Notes: generated from the letters alone by a model not told the origin. 52,104 nt of DNA from Bacteroidales bacterium (GCA_030654075.1 JAURYB010000114.1:1-52104); one strand, 5' to 3'. Counted from the stretch's first letter, positions 43,554-52,071 are shown. Made by a program: numbers and translations.

Positions 43554-44426
43554 TTAAACTCCCATTGCTTCAACCTCAGGCGCAATTTTTTTAACCAATC
43601 CCTGCAATACTGTGCCCGGACCAACTTCAACGAAAGTAGTTGCGCCATCAGCAACCATATTCTGAACAATCTGGGTCCAGCGAACAGGAGATGTTAGTTG
43701 GGCAACCAGGTTAGTTTTGATCTCAGAAGGATCAGTATAGGGTTTCGCGTCCACATTCTGATATACAGGGCAAACCGGCGTACTGAATGTTGTTGCTTCG
43801 ATAGCGGCAGCCAGTTCGATACGGGCAGGTTCCATAAGCGGAGAGTGAAAAGCACCTCCGACTTTTAGCGGCAAAGCACGTTTGGCACCGGCAGCTTTCA
43901 ATGCTTCGCAGGCAATTTCTATACCTTTAATCGAACCCGAAATAACCAATTGTCCGGGACTGTTATAATTAGCAGGTACAACTATTTCATCGATTCCGGC
44001 TAAAACTTCTTCCGTTTTTGCGTCGTCTAATCCAAGAATGGCAGCCATGGTGCTGGGTTCTGCTTCGCATGCTTTTTGCATTGCCATGGCACGGGCATAA
44101 ACCAGGCGCAAGCCATCTTCGAAGGACAAAGCCTTACTGGTAACCAAAGCCGAAAATTCACCAAGCGAATGCCCTGCAACCATATCTGGTTTAAAATCGG
44201 GCAAGGTGGCCGCCAGGATCACTGAATGCAGGAAAATAGCAGGCTGGGTAACACGGGTCTGTCGAAGGTCCTCATCGGTGCCGGCAAACATAAGGTCCGT
44301 AATGCGGAAACCAAGAATTTCATTGGCTTTCTCAAACATTTCGTTTGCAGTGGCATGGTTGTCGTACAAATCCTTGCCCATTCCTACAAACTGTGCTCCC
44401 TGTCCGGGAAATACATATGCTTTCAT
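43554..44426 (-). CDS. fabD: Malonyl-CoA:ACP transacylase
   Basis: FabD moves malonyl groups from CoA to acyl carrier protein for fatty acid synthesis. The 290-residue protein has VFPGQGAQFVGMGKDLY at the start, the nucleophile motif GHSLGEFSA (Ser87), the arginine segment YARAMAMQKAC, AFHSPLMEPA with the catalytic His, and QLTSPVRW and EVGPGTVLQGLVKKI at the end. A -7-like box (TACTTTTG) precedes it. The gene stands apart from other fab genes, between the Bax-inhibitor-like gene and the AlkD-like gene, and has its own terminator. Confidence 0.97.
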   Translation of the reverse strand: MKAYVFPGQGAQFVGMGKDLYDNHATANEMFEKANEILGFRITDLMFAGTDEDLRQTRVTQPAIFLHSVILAATLPDFKPDMVAGHSLGEFSALVTSKALSFEDGLRLVYARAMAMQKACEAEPSTMAAILGLDDAKTEEVLAGIDEIVVPANYNSPGQLVISGSIKGIEIACEALKAAGAKRALPLKVGGAFHSPLMEPARIELAAAIEATTFSTPVCPVYQNVDAKPYTDPSEIKTNLVAQLTSPVRWTQIVQNMVADGATTFVEVGPGTVLQGLVKKIAPEVEAMGV

Positions 44427-44451
44427 AATTTGGATTTACTGTTTTGAGTTG

Positions 44452-44459
44452 CAAAAGTA
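44452..44459 (-). promoter_or_regulatory. Candidate -7 box of fabD
   Basis: The minus strand reads TACTTTTG, matching TAnnTTTG, 26 bp before the start codon. The -33 element is not clear. Confidence 0.45.
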
Positions 44460-44503
44460 ATCATTCTGTTATTAAACGCCATAACAGGCTTGCTGTTCAA
44501 CTA

Positions 44504-44527
44504 AAAAGGCCGGGATTAGCCGGCCTT
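44504..44527 (-). terminator. Intrinsic terminator of the Bax-inhibitor-like gene
   Basis: AAGGCCGGC, a TAATC loop and the complementary arm CCGGCCTT are followed by a short T-run on the minus strand, 21 bp after the stop codon at 44548. Confidence 0.85.
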
Positions 44528-44547
44528 AATGTGTGATTTGTAAGGTA

Positions 44548-45270
44548 TTAATTCCTGCGACCAAGGAAACGTAACAGGAAGAGGAACAGGTTGATAAAGT
44601 CCAGGTAAAGTGACAAAGCTCCCATAATGGTATATTTTCGGGTGGATTCCTCCCCGGCCGTCATCTCATTACCAATTTTCTTGAGTTTCTGCACATCATA
44701 AGCCGTTAGCCCGGTAAAAACTAGTACACCAATAAAACTGATCACGTATTGCATGGAATCACTTTTAAGGAAAAAGTTTATCACTGTCGCAATAATAATT
44801 CCTACAAGCCCCATCATCAGTATACTGCCAAATTTAGTGAGGTCCGTTTTGGTAGTATATCCGGCAACAGCCATTACTCCGAATGTAAGTGAAGTTACCA
44901 CAAACGTAGTGGCAATGGAACCCATAGTGTACACCAGGAATATAAAACTCAGGCTTAATCCGACCAACACTGAATAAACAACAAACAGTAAGGTAAGCGA
45001 CATGGCACTTAGTTTCTGAAACCGGAATGACATCAGCAGCACAAATCCGATTGGCGCCAGCATTACAACCCATCCGAAAATCGAAAGACCTGTTTCCGTA
45101 ACCATAAGTTGCATGATTTCAGGAGTTATTGAAACGTAGTAAGAAATTCCGGCTGTAATTGCCAGTGCGATAAACATCCATGTAAATACACCCGCCATAA
45201 ATGAACGAACTGTGCTTTCATCTTGCACCTGTACATCGGTGATTGTATTGTATTGATTCTGATTAAACAT
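44548..45270 (-). CDS. Bax inhibitor-1/YccA family membrane protein
   Basis: The 240-residue protein has about seven membrane helices and the family landmarks: an N-terminal cytosolic segment with VRSFMAGVFTWMFIALAITA, LFVVYSVLVGLSLSFIF, ATTFVVTSLTFGVMAVAGY, TKTDLTKFGSILMMGLVGI and VFTGLTAYDVQKLKKI with the conserved Asp, ending SLYLDFINLFLFLLRFLG. The family includes YccA and YetJ-type calcium leak channels and proteins acting on FtsH. The role here is unknown. It has a -7-like box (TAATTTTG on the minus strand) upstream and a terminator downstream. Confidence 0.95.
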   Translation of the reverse strand: MFNQNQYNTITDVQVQDESTVRSFMAGVFTWMFIALAITAGISYYVSITPEIMQLMVTETGLSIFGWVVMLAPIGFVLLMSFRFQKLSAMSLTLLFVVYSVLVGLSLSFIFLVYTMGSIATTFVVTSLTFGVMAVAGYTTKTDLTKFGSILMMGLVGIIIATVINFFLKSDSMQYVISFIGVLVFTGLTAYDVQKLKKIGNEMTAGEESTRKYTIMGALSLYLDFINLFLFLLRFLGRRN

Positions 45271-45438
45271 TTTAATAGAATTTTTTAGTTTGAGAAGGCA
45301 AAATTAAACATTCTTTGCTAAATGATTTTTGAATTAGCTTGTTTTAACATTTTTTGAGCTTTCACAAACAAAAAACCATAGTCATTTCATGCAAGTAAAT
45401 ATTCTCACCTGTTTTTCTAATATAATCTCATAAAACTA

Positions 45439-46098
45439 TTAGTGCAACCTTGATCCGATTAAATGGATAAATTCTGCCCTGGTTTTATCAACCAAAAATG
45501 CTCCTGTAAAATCAGAAGTTGTGGTAACCGAATTCTGTTTCTGGATGCCACGCATACTCATACACATATGCTGAGCTTCAATTACAACAGCCACACCTAA
45601 GGGTTTCATGGTATTGTTGATTGCGTCCTTTATCTGTGTTGTGAGGCGTTCCTGAACCTGAAGCCGGCGGGCAAAAGCATCAACCACACGCGGGATTTTA
45701 CTCAAACCAACTATACGTCCGTTTGGAATATAGGCCACATGGGCTTTGCCAAAAAACGGGATCATATGGTGTTCGCACATTGAATACAGCTCAATATCTT
45801 TTACGATGACCATTTGCTTGTAATCTTCGTTGAACATGGCCGAGCGCAATATTTCCTCCGGATCAAGGTCGTAGCCGTGAGTAAGGAACTGCATGGCTTT
45901 GGCTACGCGTTCAGGCGTTTTTTCAAGGCCTTCGCGTGACGGATTTTCACCTATTAGCCTGAGAATCTCATGATAATGAAATGCCAGGTCCTTAATGGTG
46001 GTCATATTGTAGATATCGCGTTTTTCGTATCCGTCTTTTAATTCGTAATCGTCCATGTTGTTTTCAATCAACATGGGTTTTACTATATCGCTGCTCAT
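45439..46098 (-). CDS. folE: GTP cyclohydrolase I
   Basis: FolE converts GTP to dihydroneopterin triphosphate, feeding folate, biopterin or 7-deazapurine pathways. The 219-residue protein has [20 protein letters not shown], the zinc site [19 protein letters not shown], and [20 protein letters not shown] and [15 protein letters not shown] with the second zinc Cys. The first 25 residues are variable, and a later ATG (for example at 46053, MDDYELK) could be the real start. The next gene upstream encodes a PTPS/QueD-type protein, so the two may act in sequence. Confidence 0.96.
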   Translation of the reverse strand: MSSDIVKPMLIENNMDDYELKDGYEKRDIYNMTTIKDLAFHYHEILRLIGENPSREGLEKTPERVAKAMQFLTHGYDLDPEEILRSAMFNEDYKQMVIVKDIELYSMCEHHMIPFFGKAHVAYIPNGRIVGLSKIPRVVDAFARRLQVQERLTTQIKDAINNTMKPLGVAVVIEAQHMCMSMRGIQKQNSVTTTSDFTGAFLVDKTRAEFIHLIGSRLH

Positions 46099-46192
46099 GG
46101 TATGTTTGTATTGAGAAAAATTTAATTGTTAATGAAAAATGGTTAAAAGGCTCCAGGGGAATGGCCCGGAATTATAAAGGTTTCCTCTTTTT

Positions 46193-46606
46193 TTAACCGC
46201 CAAAGTATTCGACAAAATTATTTTCGGTTTCGTAAAGTTTAATGCTGTGTAGTGCTGCTCCCATAGCCGCAATTGGTTCAGATAATTCATTCCATATACC
46301 GATTGCCAGGTTTTCGGTTGAAGCTAATTTTCCGCTCATAAAATCGACTTCCAGGTTGATGTTCCTATGATCAAGTTTTTCAATAACCTGCTGATCAATT
46401 ATTGCGCTGAGGTCTTTTAGGTTTACAAGGAAACCGGTATCCGGATTTACATCGCCTTTTACTGTCACAAACAGTGTATAATTGTGTCCATGCCAGTTTG
46501 GATTTGAGCATTTGCCAAATACCTGAAGGTTCTGCTCATCGCTGAATTCAGGCCTAAAAAGCCTGTGTGCCGCATTAAAGCGTTCGCGACGAGTTATATA
46601 AATCAT
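46193..46606 (-). CDS. 6-pyruvoyl-tetrahydropterin synthase/QueD family protein
   Basis: From the ATG at 46606 the protein has 137 residues. It has the zinc ligands in FNAAHRL (His14) and WHGHNY (His39, His41), and the catalytic Cys33 in FGKCSNPNWHGHNY. The spacing Cys-x5-His-x-His and the end LYETENNFVEYFGG look closer to eukaryotic-type PTPS (tetrahydrobiopterin synthesis) than to QueD of the queuosine route. Directly downstream is folE, which makes its substrate. A biopterin-like or 7-deazaguanine product are both possible. An ATG at 46636 would add ten atypical residues. Confidence 0.92.
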   Translation of the reverse strand: MIYITRRERFNAAHRLFRPEFSDEQNLQVFGKCSNPNWHGHNYTLFVTVKGDVNPDTGFLVNLKDLSAIIDQQVIEKLDHRNINLEVDFMSGKLASTENLAIGIWNELSEPIAAMGAALHSIKLYETENNFVEYFGG

Positions 46607-46740
46607 GAATACTGATTTTAGACGGTAAAAGTACAATATTGAATTGATACAACATTAAACACCGGATAGTTTAAAGTGTTTAAGAATAAGAAAAATAAAT
46701 TAAACAAAATTAATTCTGGCGGCACTTTTGAATGATTAAA

Positions 46741-46812
46741 TAAGGAGTAAGGAGTAAGGTGTAAGGAGTAAGGGGTAAGGACGATTAACGATTAACGATT
46801 AACGATTAACGA
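46741..46812. repeat. Paired heptamer arrays (AAGGAGT)n and (CGATTAA)n
   Basis: AAGGAGT with variants AAGGTGT and AAGGGGT fills 46741-46780. CGATTAA follows with four to five tandem copies up to 46812, ending next to the stop codon of the TrpF-like gene. Confidence 0.92.
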
Positions 46813-46816
46813 ATAG

Positions 46817-47467
46817 CTATTTTAATACCTCATTCATAAACCTATCAAGCTTTTCTCTATCCAGTTTTCCGTTTGTTCTAACCCCACTGCATAAATCAAT
46901 TCCAAATGGCTGAACTTCCTCAATCGCTTGCCTTATATTTTCTAATTTCAGCCCCCCGGCCAGGAATACCGGAATCGAAATGCTATCCTTAATTTTACGG
47001 CTAAGCTTCCAATTATGAATGCGACCGGTTCCTCCAAGTTCCTTGACGAGTAAATTTGGATTTCCACTGTCGAGCAGGATGGCATTTACGTGTTCCGAAA
47101 TTTCAATGGCTTCGTCAACAGCTCGTTCGTCAAGTACATGGATAACCTGCACCAGTTTTACGCCTGGAAGTGCATTTTGAAGTTCACTATATGTTCCGGT
47201 TGTAAGCGCATCAACAAGTTGAATTGTATTAGTAAGGGTACGTTGGTAATGGTTTATGATTTCATTAACTGAAGTTTCACTTGTTAACAGGAAAGTTCCG
47301 ATAGGAGGGGGGACAGTTTTCGCAATTTGAAAGATTAATTCATCTGATATTATCCCTGGTCCGCTGGGCATAGGTCCAACTAATCCAAGTGCTGATGCCC
47401 CGGCTTCAATAGCAATCCGGGCTTCTTCGATACTGCTGATGCAACAGATTTTGACACGGGGAATCAT
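46817..47467 (-). CDS. TrpF-like (phosphoribosylanthranilate isomerase family) protein
   Basis: The 216-residue protein is a TIM barrel of the TrpF family. It starts VKICCISSIEEARIAIEAG, keeps the catalytic Cys of KIC, has the candidate general acid in AILLDSGNP, the phosphate segment GGTGRIHNW and PVFLAGGLKLENI, and DLCSGVRTNGKLD at the end. TrpF isomerises phosphoribosylanthranilate in tryptophan synthesis. The start KICC rather than KICG, with ALGLVGPMPSGPG, marks a paralogue group seen outside trp operons, so the activity may differ. No other trp gene is in the window. It follows the AtpI-like gene after an 81-bp gap. Confidence 0.85.
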   Translation of the reverse strand: MIPRVKICCISSIEEARIAIEAGASALGLVGPMPSGPGIISDELIFQIAKTVPPPIGTFLLTSETSVNEIINHYQRTLTNTIQLVDALTTGTYSELQNALPGVKLVQVIHVLDERAVDEAIEISEHVNAILLDSGNPNLLVKELGGTGRIHNWKLSRKIKDSISIPVFLAGGLKLENIRQAIEEVQPFGIDLCSGVRTNGKLDREKLDRFMNEVLK

Positions 47468-47548
47468 GGTGGGATAATAAATCTGAATTAGTTATTTTGG
47501 TTGCAAGAAAAGTAAGAAGATTAAAATGGGTATGGTATCTATAAGCGG

Positions 47549-47938
47549 TTATTCTTTTTTATCCGAATTCTGAAGCTTCATCAGCCAGAAAATTTCGAAT
47601 AAGAGATACAGGATATAAAATACTAATAAAGTGACTGAGAACCGTATGGCATCATTTTGAAACCGGAATGAGTACCCGGTAATAATAATTAACAGGATCA
47701 GGATTTTCAACACGCTGGCGATCATGAATGTATTGGAAAACCTGCTGAATTTTTTCTCACTCGCACTTATCAAAAGCGAAACTAAAGTAAGGGTGATCCC
47801 GGCAAAAAGCAGCAACAAGAATGGCCAGAATTTTGTTATAAATGCGGGCGTAAAATAAGAAACAGCAAGCGATGCAACGCCTAAAACAGCTGTAAAATAA
47901 ATAAGATTCCGGATAAACCGGTTCACTAATTCCTTCAT
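47549..47938 (-). CDS. Four-helix membrane protein, ATP synthase subunit I-like
   Basis: The 129-residue protein has four hydrophobic segments (around residues 10-28, 36-58, 70-90 and 98-120) and few charges. It follows the AtpZ-like gene by 95 bp on the same strand. In Bacteroidota a small protein like this often stands between AtpZ and AtpB in the ATP synthase operon and is thought to help build the c-ring. The sequence itself has no diagnostic motif, so the assignment rests on size, topology and position. The rest of the operon does not follow. Confidence 0.7.
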   Translation of the reverse strand: MKELVNRFIRNLIYFTAVLGVASLAVSYFTPAFITKFWPFLLLLFAGITLTLVSLLISASEKKFSRFSNTFMIASVLKILILLIIITGYSFRFQNDAIRFSVTLLVFYILYLLFEIFWLMKLQNSDKKE

Positions 47939-48033
47939 ACTTCTATGCGTAATGCGTATAACTTCTTTTGTTTTTGATCAGGATTTGGCGCTGTAAAGCG
48001 ATTTTGTCTGAATTAAAATAATTTTTATAACTA

Positions 48034-48276
48034 TTACTTAATCAGATCTTTGATTGCGATATAAATTGCTGCGGCTACAGAAAGTATTGAGAGCAACACG
48101 GTAAATACAGGAAACCCGATTTTTAGCCATTCATCGAGTTTAAAGCCACCGAAAATACCTATACCTATAATGGCGAACATCTGGAAAGCCAGGCTCGAAT
48201 AACGGGCATAGCTTTCGAGTGGCGGCCGTTTTTCGTGATCAGGCTTTGGTTTCGGTTGGTTGTTCTGATTTTCCAT
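48034..48276 (-). CDS. AtpZ/AtpI-like small membrane protein
   Basis: The 80-residue protein has a Pro/Lys-rich start, then two membrane helices (SLAFQMFAIIGIGIFGGFKL and FTVLLSILSVAAAIYIAIKD) joined by the short loop DEWLKIGFP. SLAFQM, GIFGGFKLDEW and FP are the pattern of AtpZ/AtpI proteins, which accompany F0F1-ATP synthase and may help with c-ring assembly or magnesium uptake. Its start overlaps the end of the bactofilin gene by 38 bp, so translation is probably coupled. Confidence 0.88.
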   Translation of the reverse strand: MENQNNQPKPKPDHEKRPPLESYARYSSLAFQMFAIIGIGIFGGFKLDEWLKIGFPVFTVLLSILSVAAAIYIAIKDLIK

Positions 48277-48628
48277 TTATACTTTCATGGTTTCCCATTT
48301 TACATGCTCCGGTAAATACGGCTCCAGGCTCAATAGCCAGTTTGTTGGTAAGAATGTCGCCGCTGACAACCGCATTGGCTTTAAGGCTAAGAAGTTCCGT
48401 AACCTTTATATGTGCTTTTACATCACCCGAAATATCTGCATTCTGGCAACTGATTTCACCTTCAACTCTTCCTGTTGAGCCAACTACTACTTTGCCCGTG
48501 GCTTGAATCGTTCCTTTTATAAATCCATCAATGCGAAGATCGCCATTCGATTTGATATTACCATTTATATCGGTCCCGTTACCAATAATATTTACTGAAG
48601 GCGTTTCTGTTGCCATAATTTTCGACAT
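48239..48628 (-). CDS. Bactofilin (polymer-forming cytoskeletal protein)
   Basis: Bactofilins form nucleotide-independent filaments that position cell-wall or polarity functions. The 129-residue protein has a short tail, then a beta-helix core of repeating segments: IGNGTDINGNIKSNGDLRID, GFIKGTIQATGKVVVGSTGR, VEGEISCQNADISGDVKAHI and TNKLAIEPGAVFTGACKMG. The repeat spacing is typical of the family, and the length is normal. The start at 48628 is used; a second Met four residues later is possible. It overlaps the AtpZ gene, an arrangement I associate with Bacteroidota ATP synthase operons. It is the first gene of the minus-strand group, with a -7-like TATTTTTG upstream. Confidence 0.92.
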   Translation of the reverse strand: MSKIMATETPSVNIIGNGTDINGNIKSNGDLRIDGFIKGTIQATGKVVVGSTGRVEGEISCQNADISGDVKAHIKVTELLSLKANAVVSGDILTNKLAIEPGAVFTGACKMGNHESINGKSEQPTETKA

Positions 48629-48837
48629 GTTTATTCAAGTTTAGATTAGCAGAAACAAAAATAGTGCTTTAATTGAATTATGTGCTATTTACCTTTAAAA
48701 AGTTATATAAAGCCTTTTGATAAATGAGCCGTTTGTAGAATTTAGGCAATAAATATTCAATCAGAGAGGTGATTTGGCCGAAACTGTTGTAACTTTAATT
48801 TGAAATTCAACTTTCATTTATCCTGTTCTGTTTTGAT

Positions 48838-49551
48838 ATGAATCCACTACCGGCCTTTACTGAATTATTCTGTTTTACCTCGGCAATATTAGTTGCCTCG
48901 CTTGGATTTATATTTTACTACTATTTCCCTGATTCAACTTTTATACAAAAAATGTTGAAGTCGGCGAAAGGTGAAAGTCATTACGTTTTTTTTCAGCGCT
49001 TTCTTGGGGTTTTTATTTTCGGGATTATCCCGCTTTTAGTCATAGTATTCTCGGGAACTTCAAATTTGGCGGATTTTGGCCTTATTGCTCCTGTTCCGGA
49101 AACCTATTTCTGGACAATTATTCTTTCAGCAGCTATTGTTGCAATGAATTATTTTAATTCAGGAACGCCTGCCAATCTTTCGGTTTATCCCCAGATCAGG
49201 AAGGAAGTATGGTCAATTAAGTTGATAATTTTGAGTTTATTAAGCTGGATAGCATATCTTTTATCCTATGAATTCCTTTTCAGGGGATTCCTGTTTTTTG
49301 CTTCTGTACGTTTGTTGGGATTATGGCCCGCCACCGCTATAAATATAGCGGTTTACGCGCTTGTCCACGTCCCTAAAGGAATTAGAGAAACTGTTGGGGC
49401 AATACCACTCGGGATTCTGCTTTGTTATCTTACTTTCAGAACCGGCAGTATATGGATAGCTGTTTTTACACATATAGTGATGGCAGTATCAAATGAATGG
49501 TTTTCGCTTCGCGCACATCCTCAAATGAGTATAAAATTAAAGGGAAAATGA
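48838..49551 (+). CDS. CPBP-family intramembrane protease-like protein
   Basis: The 237-residue protein has about seven membrane helices and ends with the CPBP (Rce1/Abi) core. The usual first motif EExxxR reads YEFLFR (residues 144-149), so the first Glu is replaced by Tyr. The second His (ALVHVP, His177) and the third motif (FTHIVMAVSNE, His212) are kept. Since the first Glu is thought to activate water in Rce1-type enzymes, activity is uncertain. Its stop codon overlaps the start of the next gene (ATGA), so they are probably translated together. The substrate is unknown. Confidence 0.82.
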   Translation: MNPLPAFTELFCFTSAILVASLGFIFYYYFPDSTFIQKMLKSAKGESHYVFFQRFLGVFIFGIIPLLVIVFSGTSNLADFGLIAPVPETYFWTIILSAAIVAMNYFNSGTPANLSVYPQIRKEVWSIKLIILSLLSWIAYLLSYEFLFRGFLFFASVRLLGLWPATAINIAVYALVHVPKGIRETVGAIPLGILLCYLTFRTGSIWIAVFTHIVMAVSNEWFSLRAHPQMSIKLKGK

Positions 49552-50534
49552 AAATTTTTGTCAGTGGAGCTACAGGTTTTATAGGAAGTCGCCTTGCGTT
49601 ACGACTTGCCAATGAAGGGCATCAGGTTCATGCTCTGTATCGGGACGAAAGAAAAGTGTCAATTATACAGCATTCGAACATCAAATTATTCAAAGGAGAT
49701 ATTCTGGATTATAACAGTCTTATTCCGGCCATCGAAGGTTGTTCCCGGATTTATCATGCTGCCGCTTTTGCAAAGGTTTGGGATAGAGATAGTTCAACAG
49801 TTTATCGCCAGAACATTGAAGGCACGGTGAATGTAATCAGGGCGGGTATACACGCGGGCGTAAGAAAAATCGTCTGCACTTCTACTGCCGGAGTTCTGGG
49901 CAACTCTCGGCCCGGTTCATGCGTTGATGAATTTACGCCGCGTCCGCTGAAATATTTTAATGATTATGAATCTTCAAAAGCAATCCTTGAAGAAATATTA
50001 AAAACCCTTTCGGAAAATGGCCTTGAAATCGTAATGGTAAATCCTACGCGCGTTTATGGTCCAGGCGTTTTAGGCGATAGCAACGGTACTACGCGAATGA
50101 TTAAAAGCTACATACAGGGTAAATGGCATGTAATACCCGGTGATGGAAATAACATAGGGAATTACGTATTTGTGGAGGATGTTGTAAGCGGTCATATCCT
50201 TGCTATGGAAAAAGGAAAGTCGGGTGAACGATATGTGCTTGGAGGAGAGAATATTTCATACAATACTTTATTTAGGGAATTGGTTGAATTAACGGGGAAG
50301 AAATATTTCATGGTACACCTGCCTCTTTCATTATTAGTTATGGTTTCCGGAATTGTACTTTTTTTTGCTAAGATTTCCGGGTTGCCGCCTTTTATAGTTC
50401 CGGGTATAGTACGCAAACTCCAGCGCAACACCGAAGTGTCCAGTACTAAGGCAGAAAAAGAACTTGGTTACAAACCTGTTGACTTTAAAACCGGCGCAGC
50501 CTTAACAATTGATTGGCTGAAAAATCAGAAATGA
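49548..50534 (+). CDS. NAD(P)-dependent epimerase/dehydratase-like protein (extended SDR)
   Basis: From the ATG at 49548 the protein has 328 residues. It has the Rossmann motif FVSGATGFIGSRLA (residues 4-17), GDILDYNSLIPAIEGCSRIYHAAA, TSTAGVLGNSRPG, the active-site pair NDYESSKAILEE (Tyr-x3-Lys), and VNPTRVYGPG. The pattern is that of the dihydroflavonol-4-reductase/3-beta-HSD-like branch, often acting on lipids, sterol-like or sugar compounds. Near residue 260 a hydrophobic stretch (LPLSLLVMVSGIVLFFAKIS) may attach it to a membrane. The start codon overlaps the stop codon of the CPBP gene, and the next SDR gene follows after 3 bp, so these three form an operon. Confidence 0.9.
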   Translation: MKIFVSGATGFIGSRLALRLANEGHQVHALYRDERKVSIIQHSNIKLFKGDILDYNSLIPAIEGCSRIYHAAAFAKVWDRDSSTVYRQNIEGTVNVIRAGIHAGVRKIVCTSTAGVLGNSRPGSCVDEFTPRPLKYFNDYESSKAILEEILKTLSENGLEIVMVNPTRVYGPGVLGDSNGTTRMIKSYIQGKWHVIPGDGNNIGNYVFVEDVVSGHILAMEKGKSGERYVLGGENISYNTLFRELVELTGKKYFMVHLPLSLLVMVSGIVLFFAKISGLPPFIVPGIVRKLQRNTEVSSTKAEKELGYKPVDFKTGAALTIDWLKNQK

Positions 50535-50537
50535 GCC

Positions 50538-51344
50538 ATGGCAAATCCAACCTATACACTTATAACCGGTGCCAGTTCAGGCATTGGTAAAGCTATAGCC
50601 TGGTATTGCGGAAGCATGGGAATGAATCTTATCCTGGTTTCGTTGCCAGATGAAGGATTAAGCCAGGTAGCGCTCGAAATTGCAGAAAAACACAAGGTAA
50701 AGACTGTTTACTTTGAAACTGACCTGTCAAAACTTGACGCGCCAAAAGAAGTATATACCTGGACTCAAAGTAAGGGATTGAATGTTAATATATTAATAAA
50801 CGATGCAGGCCTAGCAGGTGCTTCTGTTTTCGAAAAGTCGGATTATAAATATATAGATGACCGGATACTGGTGAATATCAGGGCACTTGTGATGCTATCG
50901 CGGTTATTTCTACCGGTATTAAAAACGCATTCTGAATCATATATTCTCAACGTCGGCAGCCTGGCCGGATTTTTCCCCATTCCATACAAAAGTCTGTACT
51001 CAGCCAGCAAAGTGTTTGTGTTATATTTCAGCAAAGCACTGCGCTGCGAATTAAAAGGCACAGGCGTGAGTATTTCAGTTTTGTGTCCGAATGGAGTGCG
51101 TACAAATCCTACAACTAACACACGAATCAATTCGCATGGTAAGGTTGGTCGTATTACTGAAAAAAGTGCCGACTTCGTTGCCAGGAAAGGAATTGACGGG
51201 ATGCTGAAACATAAGTTTATGATCATCCCTGGAGGAATTAATCATTTCTTATTAGTGCTGAATAAAATAATTCCATTCTCGGTTCAGCAAAAAATCCTTG
51301 TCAGGGAATTTATGAAGGAAGTTAAAGTGACATGTGATTATTAA
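50538..51344 (+). CDS. Short-chain dehydrogenase/reductase
   Basis: The 268-residue classical SDR has the cofactor motif LITGASSGIGKAIA (residues 8-21), INDAGLAG, NVGSLAGF with the catalytic Ser, and LYSASKVFVLYFSKAL with Tyr-x3-Lys. NDAG replaces the common NNAG but is an accepted variant. The C-terminal part has a basic, hydrophobic stretch (GINHFLLVLNKIIPFSVQQK), seen in SDRs of the DltE/YqjQ-like group that act on lipids or alcohols. It starts 3 bp after the preceding SDR gene. The substrate is unknown. Confidence 0.92.
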   Translation: MANPTYTLITGASSGIGKAIAWYCGSMGMNLILVSLPDEGLSQVALEIAEKHKVKTVYFETDLSKLDAPKEVYTWTQSKGLNVNILINDAGLAGASVFEKSDYKYIDDRILVNIRALVMLSRLFLPVLKTHSESYILNVGSLAGFFPIPYKSLYSASKVFVLYFSKALRCELKGTGVSISVLCPNGVRTNPTTNTRINSHGKVGRITEKSADFVARKGIDGMLKHKFMIIPGGINHFLLVLNKIIPFSVQQKILVREFMKEVKVTCDY

Positions 51345-51610
51345 AGGCCTGCCATTAAGCTTTTGAGGATATAATCTATTTGCCTGAATTAGCAGTTTTT
51401 GATTTAAATGTTGTTTTAAGCGCTGAAAATGAGATAAATAAGTTTAAAAATATAGTGGTATAAATTAATTGTGAGGAGACTGGAAAGTAAATTCCTCCAG
51501 AGTTTATGGATCACTTTCAACAGTTGGGGAAGAAGAAGGATTTTTTGGAAAGGCCATACGTTTTTTGAAACTTTCTAGTTTCGTTTTTTTACGTAAGTGA
51601 TGGTTAATAA
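51345..51610. other. Intergenic region without recognised features
   Basis: AT-rich sequence downstream of the SDR operon. I saw no hairpin with a T-run, promoter pair or convincing frame. Confidence 0.5.
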
Positions 51611-51634
51611 AGCACCGTAGGTGCGAAATTATGG
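51611..51634 (+). repeat. REP family 2, copy a
   Basis: A hairpin GCACC-GTA-GGTGC is followed by GAAATTATGG. It lies just outside the inverted ends of the element. Confidence 0.75.
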
Positions 51635-51654
51635 TAGAAAAACATATATTAAAA

Positions 51655-51677
51655 GCCTCGTAGAGGCGGTATTATTG
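51655..51677 (+). repeat. REP family 2, copy b
   Basis: A hairpin GCCTC-GTA-GAGGC is followed by GGTATTATTG. Compared with copy a, both stem arms have changed together, so base pairing is kept. Confidence 0.8.
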
Positions 51678-51712
51678 ATGAAAAAATTATTCATAAAATT
51701 CAAAAATAAAGG

Positions 51713-52036
51713 CTGCGATCGTGAATATGAGAAACCTCTATATCCTTCCTGCCATGAAAATTTGCCAACCATAAGTTTATTTTTATTAATCCATTTCGAA
51801 AAATCGGCCTTTACAATTCTTACAATGTCCGAAAGAGATTAAAAGGGACTCATTTCTAAAAACCTATGGACGTGGTCTTTGTCCCCATTTACTGCCAGGG
51901 AAAATTGATTGGTATTGATTAAAATTCATGAGATATATTTGAATAGCTCAGGACGCATTTTGTATGGCAATATATTTTCTCTTCCTTTAACTGCAAAAAC
52001 AACGTGAGTGTTCAGTTGCGAGTAAATATTTGCCAT
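51713..52036 (-). pseudogene. Y1 HUH transposase remnant (IS200-like)
   Basis: Read on the minus strand from the ATG at 52036 the frame gives MANIYSQLNTHVVFAVKGRE, then ELFKYIS and a TGA stop. In the same frame it continues ILINTNQFSLAVNGDKDHVH, then RFLEMSPF and a TAA stop, then SLSDIVRIVKADFSKWINKN and KLMVGKFSWQEGYRGFSYSR, and then leaves the family pattern. The HUH motif (DHVH) is kept, two in-frame stops interrupt the gene, and the C-terminal tyrosine helix is missing. It cannot make an active enzyme. The plus-strand frame at 51621-51842 is only its shadow. Confidence 0.88.
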
Positions 52037-52049
52037 AAGAATAGTGTAT

Positions 52050-52071
52050 AATAATGTCGCCTCTACGAGGC
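52050..52071 (-). repeat. REP family 2, copy c (inverted)
   Basis: On the minus strand GCCTC-GTA-GAGGC is followed by GACATTATT. It lies at the right end of the decayed element, inverted relative to copy b. Confidence 0.8.

Noticed and set aside
51621..51842. 73-residue plus-strand frame
   Set aside because: The opposite strand has the transposase remnant with clear family pattern, so this frame is an antisense shadow.
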